From: Holacanthus passer
Lineage: Eukaryota > Chordata > Actinopteri > Pomacanthidae
Assembly (NCBI GenBank): GCA_025331565.1
Contig: JAFREQ010000069.1
Span: 744,001-808,000, forward strand
Direction of reading: 5' to 3'
DNA length: 64,000 nt
In this document: in pieces, positions 9,931 through 23,789 of the stretch
Layout: every line of letters begins with the position of its first letter
Numbering within the stretch: position 1 is the first letter of the stretch
Made by a program: the position numbers and the translations under genes
Notes under the pieces: model-generated
Told to the model about the DNA's origin: nothing
Seen by the model: the letters and a program-made list of their open reading frames with translations, nothing else
The model's database searches: none

Positions 9931-12369
9931 AGATGACCGCCTCTCTTCATGATCATACACGAGCGCATCAGCTGTCGGCTGTAACCTCATGACCCCACAG
10001 ACCCCCTTTGCTCATCCTCATGTCCAGTTTGGGGATGCTGGAGCTGCTCAGCTTTGTGTATTGACAGAACAAAGTGTGAGACATATTAAAAGGATTACAG
10101 GTGATTAGCGTTTTTAACCCCCCACCTCATCTCAGCCCACCTCACCCATTTGATAAAGAGAGAGGTTTCTTCACTAACTCAGCTGTACCTGGCTTGTAAA
10201 GACTTATTCATAGTTCATCCAAAGTAATACATCAGCAGGACAAAGCTGCTGAAGATGACAGAGTGAATCATCCAGTAATGAAGCAGACAGCAGTGTGGAC
10301 AAGTATGGGACATTCACACCTCACACACTGACCTTAAACAGGTCCATTTCGTCTTTGACATAAGATATGAGACACATTAATTATCTGCAAACCGCTCCCT
10401 TCATTAAGAGCTGCCATTGACTGCAAACTTTATTGATTGATTCGACCATTGATTAAGATGCTCAGTATCGGCCACAGTAAGGACACAGAAACTCAGCACA
10501 GTCTGATTAATAAACGTCAATTAATGTGTCATTAAATGAGCTGTGAAGGCTTGAAATGGCCCATTGAGAGCATGGCTCTGTTTATAGTGTAAAAGCAGAA
10601 AAGCTGCGTCCCCTTTTTAAACAAGTTTCTTTATGGTGACTTGAAAAACAGCAGCTTTGAAGTAACTTATGTTTATATTGATTTTGATAGATCACGAGAG
10701 GACATACTACAAACTCACCATGTCCCGACTGTTTAAGTGACGTCTCCAACCCACAGCCTCCCCACTTTAAGAGGGAACACATATTCTGTCAGCCTGTCGC
10801 ACACCGTTGAGCCACCAGTGGGCGCTCCAGAGGAGATGATTAGGTGTAACCCCCAGTGTCCTTGATGGTGTAATCTGACAGTATTGAGGACGGTGTGGAG
10901 CTGTGAATGGAGCTGTGCTCTGTCTGAATCACATGCTGCAGTCACTTCAGCTGTTAACTGCTCCACTGAAAAGCTTCATGTTGTCAGATGGTTTGTTTTT
11001 TTGGTTTCCTTCCCTCCCTCCCATTAGCATTAGTTTGTGTGTGTGTGAGTGTGTGTGTGTGAGAGAGAGAGATAGATAGAGAGAGAGAGAGAGTGAAGAC
11101 ACCAGTTAAACATTTAACCTTCATGTAAGACATGAAATGGGTCAGTGAGTAAGACGATGTGCATACGACTGATGGTGTTTGAATAAAAACTGTAATGAAA
11201 GCTATCAGCGTGTGTGTGTTTGCGTGTGTGTGTGTGTGATGAGCGGCAGGTAGCTGCCACTCTGTACCCTGGCTCAGGGCCTGACTACCCTCCCCTTAAC
11301 CCCAGGAGCCCTACATCCATCAGCAGCCCTGCAGGGGGCAAACACCCTTCCCCCTCTGTTCCTACTCTCCCTCTCTCTGTTCCTCCACTCATGATCAGAG
11401 CTTCACCAGTGTGGGCTTATGAAACATACATTTTACACTGAAAATAAAATAATAAATTCATATGTGAAAATATTTATGCCAAAAACAGTCAATATTTATT
11501 TGTTTCCTCCAGAATTATATTCTTGATAGGTAGCAAAAGTCTCTAAAAAACATTTGGACCATCATGGGACATGAAAACTTCCTCTATCAGTGTTTTGCAT
11601 GTTTTGGCCATTTACTACCAACTAATAATGCATCATGTTACCTAAGAGTTGTAAAATGTTTCACAGCCATTGATTTCCACTATGCTATAAGATCACCTTG
11701 CAGCAACTTGAAAGCGGCTCTGGATAGTCCATCCATAACTGTAAACACAATTACTGATTTCAAAGATATGTGATGGTTTTGTGGTAATGTGAGAAGTAAT
11801 AATATTGACTGTGATGGTCTCTTCAAATTGACTTTCACACTGTGCTGAAATTAAATAAACTGCTGGCTGCTCAGAACACATTACAGGATACTTGGAGGTG
11901 AGTGGAATTTAGTTTGTGGTGCTCAATGTCTTGAAAAATGGCATTTCAAAATGGAACAGCAACATGGCTTTCCAGAATCACTGTCTCACTCTGGGTAATG
12001 CACAGGACACACCAAAGACTGTTTGGGTCTATTTCTTCAGTAGAATGTAGTTCCAATGACATTTGTTCACATTGAAGTTCTTCTATTAGATATCATCCTC
12101 CTTTCCCGCTCTAACTTCCGTTTCTTGAATTCACTACCTTGGTTGCACCTCTCTCTCCCTCCATCATTCCTGCTCTGCATTCTAATGTGTAGCCATCTGC
12201 CACCTTCCCTCCTCCCTCTGCTCTTCCTTTTCCCTCCATCATCTCTTTACCTCATCTCTTCAAGCTGAGGTGGGCTTCAGTTTCAAGGTCTCAGTAAGGT
12301 TCAAGTAAGCTTCAAATGAACTGGTCTGTACAACTTTTTGTCAAACAGCACCTGAAGTCAGAGCTTCTA
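9931..12369. other. Intergenic DNA upstream of fgf8a
   Basis: Unique-looking sequence with small (GT)n/(GA)n tracts (11035-11095, 11209-11239) and a pyrimidine-rich stretch (12100-12260). No exon recognised. This interval is a plausible place for fgf8a enhancers, but nothing in the sequence proves it. Confidence 0.5.
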
Positions 12370-12915
12370 CCTGTTCTGAATGGCCACACTGGAGGGCGTG
12401 GTGAAAGCCTGCTGTCACAGCCTCCTTCTGGCTGCATCACACTGCCTCCCAGGTCCCTCTCCAACAACTCTGTGTTTTTGTAGTCTCAATGTATTCTCTT
12501 CTCCCTCTGGCTCTCCTACTCGTCCTTTCTCTGTGCTGGACCATCGGCCGTCCAGGGACCTGTCACTTTCCCCTGGCTGTTGGTGCCTCCTTCTAGATGT
12601 CTGGATCAGGATCTCCATCATCCACCTCATCTTGTCTCTTTCTCTCCCTATGTGTGTTACTGTCTTTCCTCCTATCAGTGTGAATGATGCACTTGAGCTC
12701 TTGCGTGTTTGAATAGTCTTTCCTCTTCCCAGGTCTCTGTGGTGGAGATGTCATGTGACTCAGGTTCCTACTCTATTGCTCTTCCTGAGGTTTCGTGCAT
12801 TTTTCTCCATTCCCTTACCCTAATCGAGAGTCTAAGGGTAGTACAGACTGTAACACCCCTTGAAGAAAATTTGTGATTTGTGATACTGGGCTGTATAAAT
12901 AAAATTGACTTGACT
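12370..12915 (+). mobile_element. Teleost dispersed repeat, probably a LINE 3' UTR tail
   Basis: The end of this block reads as the common teleost repeat tail: gaggtttc..., a run like aatttgtgatttgtgatact, then gggctgtataaataaaattg, closing in a short TTGACT-type repeat. The 5' portion is C/T-rich and resembles the usual preceding segment of that repeat. No ORF is intact. Family assignment is from memory of teleost repeats. Confidence 0.55.
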
Positions 12916-13689
12916 CGCAAGGTGAAGAGTTAATAAATAGTTCCTGAATAACTCTGAAACAAAGATTATATAGTAGATAATGATGAGTTACTGGAGAACA
13001 GACTGGGAAATGTTATATTAATGATTTGTACACTTTTCTGTGGGTGACTTTGTCATCTTAATAAAACACAAAATGCATACATACAATGACTTGTCAGCTC
13101 ACTTCACGAGATGAAATTTTACTCTGTTGTTCTGGTTTGCCTCAGGAACAATTACACACATCTAAATAATAGACAGAGCCATGCCAGAAGTCTCAAGTAA
13201 CTCTGTGGTCCTCCAGTCATTTTCTCAGGGGCCAGTCATTAGGTGTGTGTGCCTTCAACTGTTTATCCATCTGGATGAGAGAGAGAGAGAGAGAGAGAGC
13301 CTGGCATCTCTGAACTTACAGACATTTCCAGTCTCAAATCCAGGGCGTCTTTGATTGCCCTGCTGGGTTTGACCAAATATACCCTCTTTCAATGAACACA
13401 TGCTAGTAATACCCATTCCATATGACCACTTAAACCCAGTACAGAGGCTTCAGCAACAACCTCTGTTTGCCTCTGCTCTGGTGCCTTGATCTGTTCAACA
13501 CCAAGTCTGAGGGTGAAAACATATTTGCTGGAGGGGATTCTGCAGGGCATCTCCATTGTCCTGTGTTCAGCTGACTGGGGTTGGGGGTTGTTTAATCAAA
13601 TGTGATTGGTCTGCATGCAATAAGACAGACAAATTTAAAAACTGGAGCATGATATCTCATATGGCACATGATCTTGATTTGCTTTTTTT

Positions 13690-14350
13690 AGCTGTCCATC
13701 GGAGCCCCACAGGACTGTGTACTCAGCCCCCTCCTGTTCACACTGTACACTCTTGGCTGCAATCCCCAACATGAGAGAATACAATACAATAGAGAGAACT
13801 CTATTGTGAAGTTTACAGACAACACCATCATTACCAGCCAGATTTCAAATAATGATGACAATCCATATTGGGAGGAACACAATAACCTTGCAGGGTGGTG
13901 CACACCTACATCAAGAACATCCTACAGCACAATGTCAACAAAACTTGGTTTTATTAATTAAGGCTTAATTGTTGATTTTAGAAAGAGGCCAAGACACATG
14001 CCCCTGTTTACATTGGTGGAACTGAGGTGGAGCAGGTGGCATGGGATGAGCATGGGATGAGCATGGATCAGGACAGGAGGACTCTACAACAGGTGATTCA
14101 AACCTGCCAGAACATCATTGGTAGCTATCTACTGAGCATCAGTGATATCAGTGAGGTGAGGTGCCTGCACAGAGTCCAAAGGATACCTAAAGACAATACC
14201 CGCCCCAGGCACAGTTAGTTGACACTGCTGCCATTTGAGAAGATGTACAGAAGTATCCACTGCTGTACCATGAGACAAGAGAGCAACTTCTGTTCTCAGG
14301 CTTTGAGACTCCTCAGTTCATCCACTGTTGATCCAGAAAAGAGTTTTTTA
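13690..14350 (+). pseudogene. LINE reverse-transcriptase relic (Rex/L2-like C-terminal part)
   Basis: Conceptual reading on the plus strand, across frameshifts, gives GAPQDCVLSPLLFTLYT, then VKFTDNTIITSQISNNDD (the position of the YADDT motif), DFRKRPRHMP, and QVIQTCQNIIGSYLLSISDI followed by a LTLLPFEKMYRSI tail. This is the order of RT domain motifs and the C-terminal block of CR1/L2/Rex-group LINEs. The catalytic region is degenerate and frameshifted, so it is dead. A related tail lies inverted at 47.88-48.46 kb. Confidence 0.75.
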
Positions 14351-15962
14351 TTGGTTCAGAACAATCCAATCTTAACTCTTGGCAGTAAACTGTTGATTGG
14401 TTGCAGTCAATACATTAGTACAGTAGATCTACTGATCACGGTGCTGTCCATTAAAATGAATGATTTTGTGAGAGGTGAGGACCACCACAGTGACTTTCTG
14501 ACACACACACTCATCTAATTACACAGCCAGACCTGCACACTGGCACATACACACACACACACAGAACAGAGAGTTGGACTGTGACTCTGACCTGGTAGCA
14601 CAGGGTCATGTTGATGCACGCAGAGACCGGCTAATAGTCTCTACAGAAAGCCTCACATGTGTTTCATGACTTGAGCTGTTACTGTGAGAGCTCACAGTGA
14701 AACAGATGACCTCAGTGCCTGCAGTCCATGCAGTCAACATTAGATGACATTACTGGCACAGACAGAATGTTACTGAAATGCAAGATGCTGCTTATTAGTG
14801 CAACAGATCACATAGCTGAAAGAACTTTAAGAGGAGATATTTTGGGTTACGATGGATAATGTTTTACAAATCATGAGGAGAAGAATCAGGAATGTGTGCT
14901 TCCATAGATGCATGCTGGTCTTAAAATAAGACTTTGTATTTGTAACTTTTAAAAACCGAAAGAAATCAAGCACTATTGCATTTATCAGTGTCTCAGGACA
15001 AATATTTGGACTCACTGCATCCAATATAATTTACACTGATCTTACTGCTGAGTTTGCAGTAACTTCCACGTAATATATGCCATTTAGCCTACGGTGAGTC
15101 CATCTCATTTACTTACATGACAAGATTTCACTGTGCAGTCATCCTAAAATGTGCCAGCAACTTTCTGAGAGTTATTTTCTTTGGCTATAAGTGGAAGTGA
15201 AATGAGTGACTGATGATGACTACTGTTAAGTATTGCTGTTGGGTTGCATGATGTAGTTCAAAAGTTGTTGAATGCAGTACTTTAAAAGTCGTGCACACTG
15301 CTGTTGAATGTGTGTAATGCTTTAAGGGGAGCACACCACTGTTTTAGCTGCATGTAATACTGTCGTAGTGCTGAACTGTGCATACCTTGTTAACAAGTAA
15401 AAACAAGACTGGGTTAAAACCTAATATATGGTTGGACCATGTATGGTCAATGTGCTCCCGAGGACATAATTGAGGACTGTTCACGCCTCGCTGGAAAATT
15501 TGCTTTTGCTCTGCAAGTGATTGCAGCACGTGGTCGTCCACATCCCAATTTTTGAGACTAGGCGGCAATTGTGCGCAGACTTTTTGTCTCAAGATGGATG
15601 AATTCAAAAGGTTTTTTTGTTTGGTTTGGTTTTTCTCACTATATTTATGTTTCAAGATTTTTAAAAAGCTGGCTTCAAAAACAGGTCTTAAAATATACAT
15701 TTGAGGAAATAGATTTGCCAGGAGAATCAAATTGTTTACAGAATATTTAACCAATATTTAACCAATCATTAGAAGCAAAGAAAAAAACACACACCCTTAG
15801 ACTCTTATACTTGGTTTATATGATATTTTATCTACATGTAAAACACATATGTGAGGTCTCACACGCCTACCATTAGTGCTGCCTCTGGCTCTGCTTCAGG
15901 CTTTACCATGTTTCTGCCTTCAATTCAGTCCTCTGGATGTTGCTGGACTGCTTTTCACATCC

Positions 15963-16028
<66 letters not shown>

Positions 16029-19000
16029 GAGGTGAGGCAGTAAAAATACCTGGCAACCTGCCGCTGCTGAGAATTAGCTGAGCTGAGTGAATATCTAAGA
16101 GCAATGCAGCGACCAGACTGTGGGCACATGCACACTCACACATGCATGCACAACCACACACACATACATGAATGTCACATATACACATGCATAGGAACGA
16201 ATGAACATGCACAATCAAAGACACTCAAATACCGACTCAAATGCACAAAAAGACATGTGTAAACTATTTTCTCATATAATACTATGTAACGCATATACAG
16301 TATACAAAAAAAAATACATCTTCATTAAAATACACATACATACTCAAATATAGAACTAAACCACACACACACACATAGTCCTGAAAACCCACTACAGCCA
16401 CTACAGAAAAACAGTATTGCAGGCGTGGGCTAGGTGGTGACGTAGATGAGTCCAAACCAGCGTGGGAAACTTTTCCCACAGTTGGCGAGTAGAGCAGCGT
16501 GGGTTTAAGGCGGAAGGTGCTCGGTTCACCCTGATGGACTCATGGTGTGAGGAGTGTGTGTGTTAAAGGTTGGGTCTAGCCAATTGATTTAAATCCCAAC
16601 TGGTCCTAAATTTCCCAGCCGTAGCTCTGCACATGTGTGTAGTGTGTTGTAGAAAGAAAAAGAGGTGGAGATGTGTTGCTTCTGACCAACACATACGTCT
16701 GTAAGTCGAATCGATTGAGTGAGTCTTTGTATGGGCAGGGCATTGATAACTGGGTTACAGATGTCAGCTGCAGCTCAACACCTCTGTCTTCTGTGTATAA
16801 AATCAGATTACAGCATGTGCAGGAGAGAGTACACCTAATATGGCATCGGAGGTCATCAAGCATCTTGTGTGTATGACATCACTGACAGACAGTTATGACC
16901 AACACCTTAATTGAGCTCTAAACATCACTAACAAAATCCTGCCCAAACCAAAACATCTTATCAGTGAGGGAGATGATAGAGAGGGAGGCCCAGTGGTCAC
17001 AGGCGACACTCAGGAGTCCTCTGAGCATATTCCTCCCATTACCCTGGCTTACAATATGAACTAACCAGTGATTCCCAGTGTTCTATACCACCATGGTGCC
17101 TTGAAAAGTGAGAGATATTCTTCTAATCACACTAAACCACTGGATGTTTTATACAATCCAAGCTTGACTGTCCAGCTTTTCTAATGAGAGCTTTTCACTT
17201 GATGCACATGTTAAAAAGCTTTGAACACTTTGCACTGCATTTGACAGACAGTCTTGAGAAAGTTGACAGTAGCAAATTAGCAAAAGCTGGGCTCAAATAA
17301 TGACTGGTGAGTCTCAGTGAAGAAGGAGTTAAAGACAAGCAAAAACAACTGCATCACAGTCTATAGAGTTTAAGTGCAAAGCTTTTAACCTTTATCCATG
17401 CATGGGTAGCAGAGCTTCACACACCATCTACAACACATCTACCTCACCCTTACTTTGCTCTATAATCCATACACCTCTCCCTGCATTGGATCTCGCGAAG
17501 TGCAGAGTTGTGTCCAACAAAGATAGGACAGTGGTTTACCTTGATGAGTAGATGCATGTTAATATATGTATATAAAATACTGGTTGCAGGTGTTTTGACA
17601 TGTGTCAGACAGGTGTTTCGTTCAGTAGGTAAGGTTTGGTGCGTATCACTGAAAATGACTAAAATTTCATTTGTGCTTTTCATAGCGTTTACAAAAAAAT
17701 TCAAAAGCATCATTTTTTTCTCAATTGGTGTAACTGTGGATAATCCATATACCTGACTTTTTCATGAATGATGACTAAATGTTTTTTAGCATGAAAATGT
17801 ACAAATTCCAACACAGTCAATATTAACACAAAACGATCAGTCAGCAGCACCTTTAGCACTGATACTAACATCATGTTATTTGCTACTTATTGACATAAGT
17901 GTAACCTAATATGGCAGCGTGTCATGACAATGACATTAGTGAGTACACAGGATAATATCAGGTAACTGCAGTCTTCACATTCCTGAGAGAACAACCACCA
18001 AATGGGCCTGATGCTGAGTGGAGCAGCATGTGTGACATCTCTGACAGACGCACTACACACACACACACACACACAGTGGTCCCAAGATAAATCAGAGTGG
18101 TCCCAGGGTGATTCAAGGGAAAGTTTTTCTTGTGAAGCACTGCATACTTTTAGTGCTTGACAGAAAGTAGTGATTATTAGCTGCTTCAGTCCAGTTCCAG
18201 CTTCTGCTCCAGTACATCTATAGGGACAACATAAACTAACCAAATGTAAAGTGGTCCATAGTGATACTGTAAGGTGACTTTATAGCCCAAATGGGCTGAT
18301 AGGCTGATTTAATGCAGCCTTTTGTTGCTCACACTGATCAGGACACAGCTCCTCTGTGACTTACAGAGAAAAACTTTGTTAATCTGTTAATGCAGAAAGG
18401 TGCTGAGACAGAGAGTGAGAGCAGAACCAAGAGGCAGGTTAGGGTTAAGTGGAATGAGTGAGAGACTGAGAGGGTGGGAGAGATCAGGCTGTGAGCGAGA
18501 AGGGAAATAAATTGAAAAAGCAGAGAGTAATACGGGGTCTTGCAGGAATTTTTTCGAAGAGGAAAAGAAAAAAATGGGCTGGTGGAAAAGGGAGACGCGG
18601 CATCGTGTTCAGAGCTGTTGTGTTTCTTTCGGTCCCCCTCTTCAAAGAGACGCTGGCCCTGATGGCTTTACCATACGCTGCTCTGGGGGTTAGGACTGGA
18701 GCACGACACTGCAGTACCTGCAGAACTGGAGCTGCAGGGAGTGGAGCTCATGACGGCCCAGACAGGACTTAGCAGGCAGCTTCAGCATGGCACTCTAGGT
18801 GAACCTGCAGACGTACAGCATGCTGATGGGCCCTGCTGATGACAGAGAGACTGACAGACTGCCACTCTGCTGGACAGAGTGTGTGTTTAAAATGAGCTGA
18901 GTGAAGAGGTGACAAGGTATGACAGAATGGGTTCTGAAAATCTGATGTCATAGGCCTTTGTGAGGACTTGAAATCCAACTGTCGCTGGAGGAGTTTAAAC

Positions 19001-21599
19001 TCCACTCAGCACAGTTTACACACTGATTTTCCATACCAGACATTACTTTTATTTAATACTATTTCAACACCTGTCGTAAGAAGCTCCTGCACACTTGGTG
19101 CTGTGCTCATTTTGTTTTGTAGAAAGAATAGGGGATAGCCAGCATTAGCTGTCTCCTTTAATGGGCCCAGTTGTGGGGATGGCAAATGACTGGACTGTCA
19201 AAAGTCACAGCTACAGGCCATAAAACCTCAGTCCAATGCTACAGTTTCATTTAGCTAAGATGAACCTCAGCAAGGACTCCATACATTACTTGAATTGAAC
19301 AAGATTGTGTTTTATTGCTTATGAATTCGACTGTTCGTTTGTAGAGGTAGAATGTGCTATTCCTTATTACTAATGATAACGTTGATGAACGTTATCATTA
19401 AAACATTTAAATAAGACATAGAAATCTGTAGTGTGATTGATGCTTATTTTTCTGCACAAGCTCTGTTTTCTGCTGCTGTGAATTTATTGCTGTGTAATAT
19501 AAAAAAAATCTAAATGATGACAGTGAAATAAAAGGATGATGACAAAGATGATATGCTCTATGTGAGTATCCTGTTCAACCTTGACCTTTGACCCCTGCAT
19601 GATGGCGTGACCCACAGGAAACTGAGGTGTAATTCAGGTGCTAAATCCATCACAAGGACCTCTCTGCCTCTTTTATACTACAAGACTATTTCAATTATTT
19701 TCCTCTTGCCTTTGGTGCCCTATTTGGTCACCAGTCCGTATTTAGGTAGCAGAGCCACCGTGGAATGCTCTGTGGTGGTACTGGGATGCCTGAAGGGTGT
19801 GGGAGGTTCGCGGGGCAGGAGGGCTACAGTTTAACGGGGGAAGACAAGGCTGTCAATCGGATGCATTATCTCCGCTCCGCCCTGTCGGCGAGCCTATCAC
19901 CCCTGGGTGGCGACAGAGAAGGTCGCTCATATCTGAGAAAGGCTGATAACCCTGAGGACCCACAGAGCAGAAACCCTCACTGTCCAGCTAGACTGACTGA
20001 CAGCACATTCACTTCTTTACCAGTGTGGTAGAGCTCAAACTGAATGAAAGTCTATGCCAAACTATATGTTTTAAAAGGTTCATACAGAACACTCTTCACA
20101 CACGATTGTGTTAAGGTGGTGTATTCATCACCACACAGGTCAAGATTTTTTTTTACATCCAATGATAGCACTTGATAATAATCTGTGGATGGCCTAATAC
20201 AGCACATGATTACAGTTAGTGAAAGATCACAATTATGGCATATAAACTATCATTAAGAGATCATTAGAGTTAAGCAACAAAAATACTTGTTTTAGAGGTC
20301 AGACCTGCTACACCCATCCACCGCCTTGACTTCTACACCTGACATAGTCTCTCTTACAAAAAGAGGTGCAGTGCTAATGTTGTTCTGGATATGGCCTTAC
20401 TGTGGTAGAGAGGATGCTCTGTCATATCAAAGATGGATGTGCTTGTTTGCTGTTTTATCCAGATCTTATTGAGACAATATAAACTAAGGTTTGCTCCAAT
20501 CATGAGATTGTATTCACTGTACCTCTGGAGTGTCTCTAAAATCCTCCTCATAGTGAGATTACCAGTTTTGAGCATTGGCACGCAACAGTGATACTCAATT
20601 ATGGCACACAGGTCAGACAGGGTTCAGAGGGCCCACCAACCACTTTCTTATTAACAGTGAAAATAGATAACAGCTATTAGTTAAAAGTTAAGCAGAAATC
20701 AGGGCAATTCAGGGCAATATCTGTCAGTGTTGTTGTACCGAGCTAAGCTGAATACACCCTGGTCCTATCTTTGATTGGATGCACAAAGATAAAAGTGATA
20801 CTCATTATTAAAAATAGGCCAACAACGAGATTTGGAATGCAAGTTAAAATGATGATAGCTGATTAAGTGTGACTGAGCCTGTCCTCATCCAACCTATTTG
20901 TTCTAATTTGGACAGTGAACTCTCTTCACCTTCCCAGAACAAGTTGTGGGATCCTCTGCTTGTGTTTGTGCTTATCAGCAGACTGAAATAGCCACTAGGG
21001 TTAACGAGAAGCTCAGTCTGACACCTGGCCTGTCTGGCCAAAGCTAGTTCACTGAGAAACTGCAGGATGCTTTTATTGAATATTAGATATCAGCCAGTCA
21101 GTATCACCACCTAACCTCACCATCTAAAATCATCTGGGAAACATGGAAACATTTCTTACACATTTCATTCACAATTTTTGGTTCAGCACTGAAGGGTTCA
21201 ATCCTCTTATCTACTTTTGATTTAAATGCAGCTTTTGACAGAATTCCCCTCACCAGATGGGTCACCTGCTCTAAAACAGCTCTCACACTATAGTCTTTGT
21301 TTTTAATGGACAGCTTTAGTGTCCCACCATGCTCTAGAAGATGTCTTTGTACTCTGTTCTCTCATTTTAGGGAAAAACACTGAATGCTTTAAATACATTT
21401 TAAAGATATTGAGTATTAACGTAAAATAGTTGCAGCTTCAATACAACATTCTCACAGTCATAAAAAGATAAACACATAGAGCAGATATATTACAGTACTG
21501 ACGTCCCTGGGTGCAGTTCCTCAGTTATGTTGAGTATGAACAGATAAGATTTCTGGTGTCATCACCCTTTTAGAAAACTGTTAGACAGTCTGAAGAAGA
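14351..21599. other. Gene-free intergenic interval
   Basis: Holds a pure (CA)31 microsatellite (15965-16026), smaller CA tracts (14548-14562, 16363-16376, 18056-18076) and a locally GC-rich block (19740-19990). No exon or clear transposon was recognised elsewhere. Confidence 0.5.
15965..16026. repeat. (CA)31 microsatellite
   Basis: 62 bp of uninterrupted CA dinucleotides; likely length-polymorphic. Confidence 0.97.
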
Positions 21600-21641
21600 T
21601 TTAGCTCACCAACCCCTAACCAAATGGGTTGGTGAGCTAAA
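21600..21641. repeat. Perfect 16-bp inverted repeat (hairpin)
   Basis: Arms tttagctcaccaaccc (21600-21615) and gggttggtgagctaaa (21626-21641) are perfectly complementary around a 10-nt loop. Confidence 0.95.
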
Positions 21642-21660
21642 TGCTTTGGCTGTTCCCTGA

Positions 21661-21661
<1 letters not shown>

Positions 21662-21711
<50 letters not shown>
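21662..21711. repeat. (TG)25 microsatellite
   Basis: 50 bp of uninterrupted TG dinucleotides, 21 bp after the hairpin at 21600-21641. Confidence 0.97.
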
Positions 21712-21713
<2 letters not shown>

Positions 21714-21888
21714 TTGGGGGTGGGAGCTGGCTGTACCAGTTGATACATCTGATGTGAGACGAGCTGGCTCTCTGACAGGAGCTGTCACTGGAATAGCAGG
21801 GGGGTTCTTATCAATCAACCCCCCCCCAGCCGCCAATCAAATCGTCTTACCATGGCAACCAGGGCCCTGTTATCTGCACAGCTGTCAG

Positions 21889-21889
<1 letters not shown>

Positions 21890-21932
<43 letters not shown>

Positions 21933-21946
21933 GTGTGTGTGTGTGT
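21890..21946. repeat. Compound (CT)n/(GT)n microsatellite
   Basis: About 19 CT units (to 21927) followed after a short gap by (GT)8-9. Polypyrimidine then alternating purine-pyrimidine DNA. Confidence 0.95.
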
Positions 21947-22989
21947 CTCTCTCTCCATGAGTTTGGACGTGAAAGGGTCAAAACAACCAACGTGGAGAAT
22001 GAAATAACAAGTATGATCAGAGTAGGATCATACTGATGTGGGTAGAAAAGCTTCTGAAGCAAAATGTAGAACTTCAGACTATGAAATGCAGTTGAATGCC
22101 TAAAAAAGCTAATGAGTGGAGATTGATGTGAAGGTTGATGCTACCGCTGATGCAGCGTGATATGGCAGTGTAAGTACAGGCAGACTACACAGTGAAAATG
22201 GAAGTGACCAAAATCATGTGCTTACCACACAAATGTTCATAGGTCAAATCACCTCATCCACAATCACCTGTTGATCAGCGCTGTCACAGGACATGCTATT
22301 TACATGTTATTTTTATCTGAGTATTTCTGGTTTTTGAAAAAAAAAGTGAAAATACCACAAAAACTTTATTGTGATTGGCTGAGGTGGAAACATTGGTGTA
22401 TCAATAAAAGCAAAACGTGCCGTATGTGAAGCATGTGACTTTAATGATGCTCCCTCCCCACTGAAGAGACTGAAATAGTTACAAATGCATCAGATCTGTG
22501 TGGAGCAATGAGGAGGCTGTAATGTACAATGAATACCCCCTAACAAGCTGACGACCCAATTTAAAGTCTCATTCACTGCATGCTGGTTCACATGCTTGTC
22601 CATATTAATAATAATGCATTTGGAGGAAGTAACAACAAACTGGTATTAAAGGATATTAAATATGGTCTAAAATGTCATTGCAACATGAATCTGCCAAACA
22701 CACAGGATCAAACCATGACTGGATCTGGTAACCAACAAATGAGTGATGGAAGAAAAGTTCAAAAAGGTAGCTGGTCTCCTGTTTCTCTCTCCTCTTTGCT
22801 CTCATTCTTCTCTGTCATCAGCACACACACACACACTTAGGCACACTGACACACTGCACTACAGTCACAGAGGGAGAAAGGCAACCTGTGGGCTTTGTTT
22901 AACAGTAGCAGAATGAATATGTAAAGAAGAGCTCATAAATACTGAGCTGAAAGACACCCAGCTGAGACTGCTCTGGGCTGCCCCCCAGC

Positions 22990-22990
<1 letters not shown>

Positions 22991-23038
<48 letters not shown>
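22991..23038. repeat. (AC)24 microsatellite
   Basis: 48 bp of uninterrupted AC dinucleotides. Confidence 0.97.
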
Positions 23039-23041
<3 letters not shown>

Positions 23042-23789
23042 TCCTTTCAGGAAAAGACAAGCAGCACTCAATCAAAGGTCTGTAAGGGAAATAGTTGTTA
23101 ACAGATCAATCAGCTGTAGGATGAGACCAACAGAAGAACAATCCATCTATCGCTGAAGCTGTATGCTAATGAGAGTCACTGCATCACTGCTAACACACAC
23201 TTCAGCTGCTGCTGCTCATGTGTTTTTGGTGAGAAAATCTGCAGGAGCTTCGGAATGATCACTAAGCTAATGAACATACACCATGATTTCTAACAACATC
23301 CAATACTGATATCTGGTGTCAATTAAACATTAACTGTAATATATTTGATTTATATTAACACAATTATTTTAAAGGAGCATTTCAACATTTTAGGAAACAA
23401 AATGGGCCTCATGCAAAAAAAAAAACAGTTATATGAACAGAGCTGTTCTTTAGTGCCATGCATGAGCGATTTCAGATTATTTGAGGAATCAGTTTTCTCA
23501 ACATTATATATAAATATAAAAATAAATTTAAAATAAAATATTCTCTTCTTCTGCCTTCCTCCACAGGTGGAAAATAACACAGAACGCACAGAACCTTACA
23601 GGAGCTGCAGCGAAATCACTCCAGACTCAACTACCTCAGGATGTTGGTGCAAGTCGCTGTCCACCACCATCTTATGTCGAATCTGTGATGTACCTGCTGT
23701 AGACTATGATATCATCCCATGTAATATATCTGTTACTGGCACATGACTACCTGTCATATTTGTCACCACATTGCCTTAGACACACCTTT

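Noticed and set aside
9802..9990. MRLQPTADAL... ORF as an alternative fgf8a start exon
   Set aside because: The first three residues resemble fish Fgf8 (MRL), but the rest does not and no donor joins it in phase. The ATG at 9100 matches [10 protein letters not shown] through a proper splice.
15964..16224. Val/Cys repeat ORFs over CA/GT tracts (here and at 21.7, 34.1 and 61.4 kb)
   Set aside because: Translations of dinucleotide microsatellites.
18491..18772. 93-codon plus-strand ORF with a basic N-terminus in the intergenic interval
   Set aside because: It begins at a non-ATG codon, has no recognisable domain, no splice context and no family resemblance; it looks like a chance open frame.
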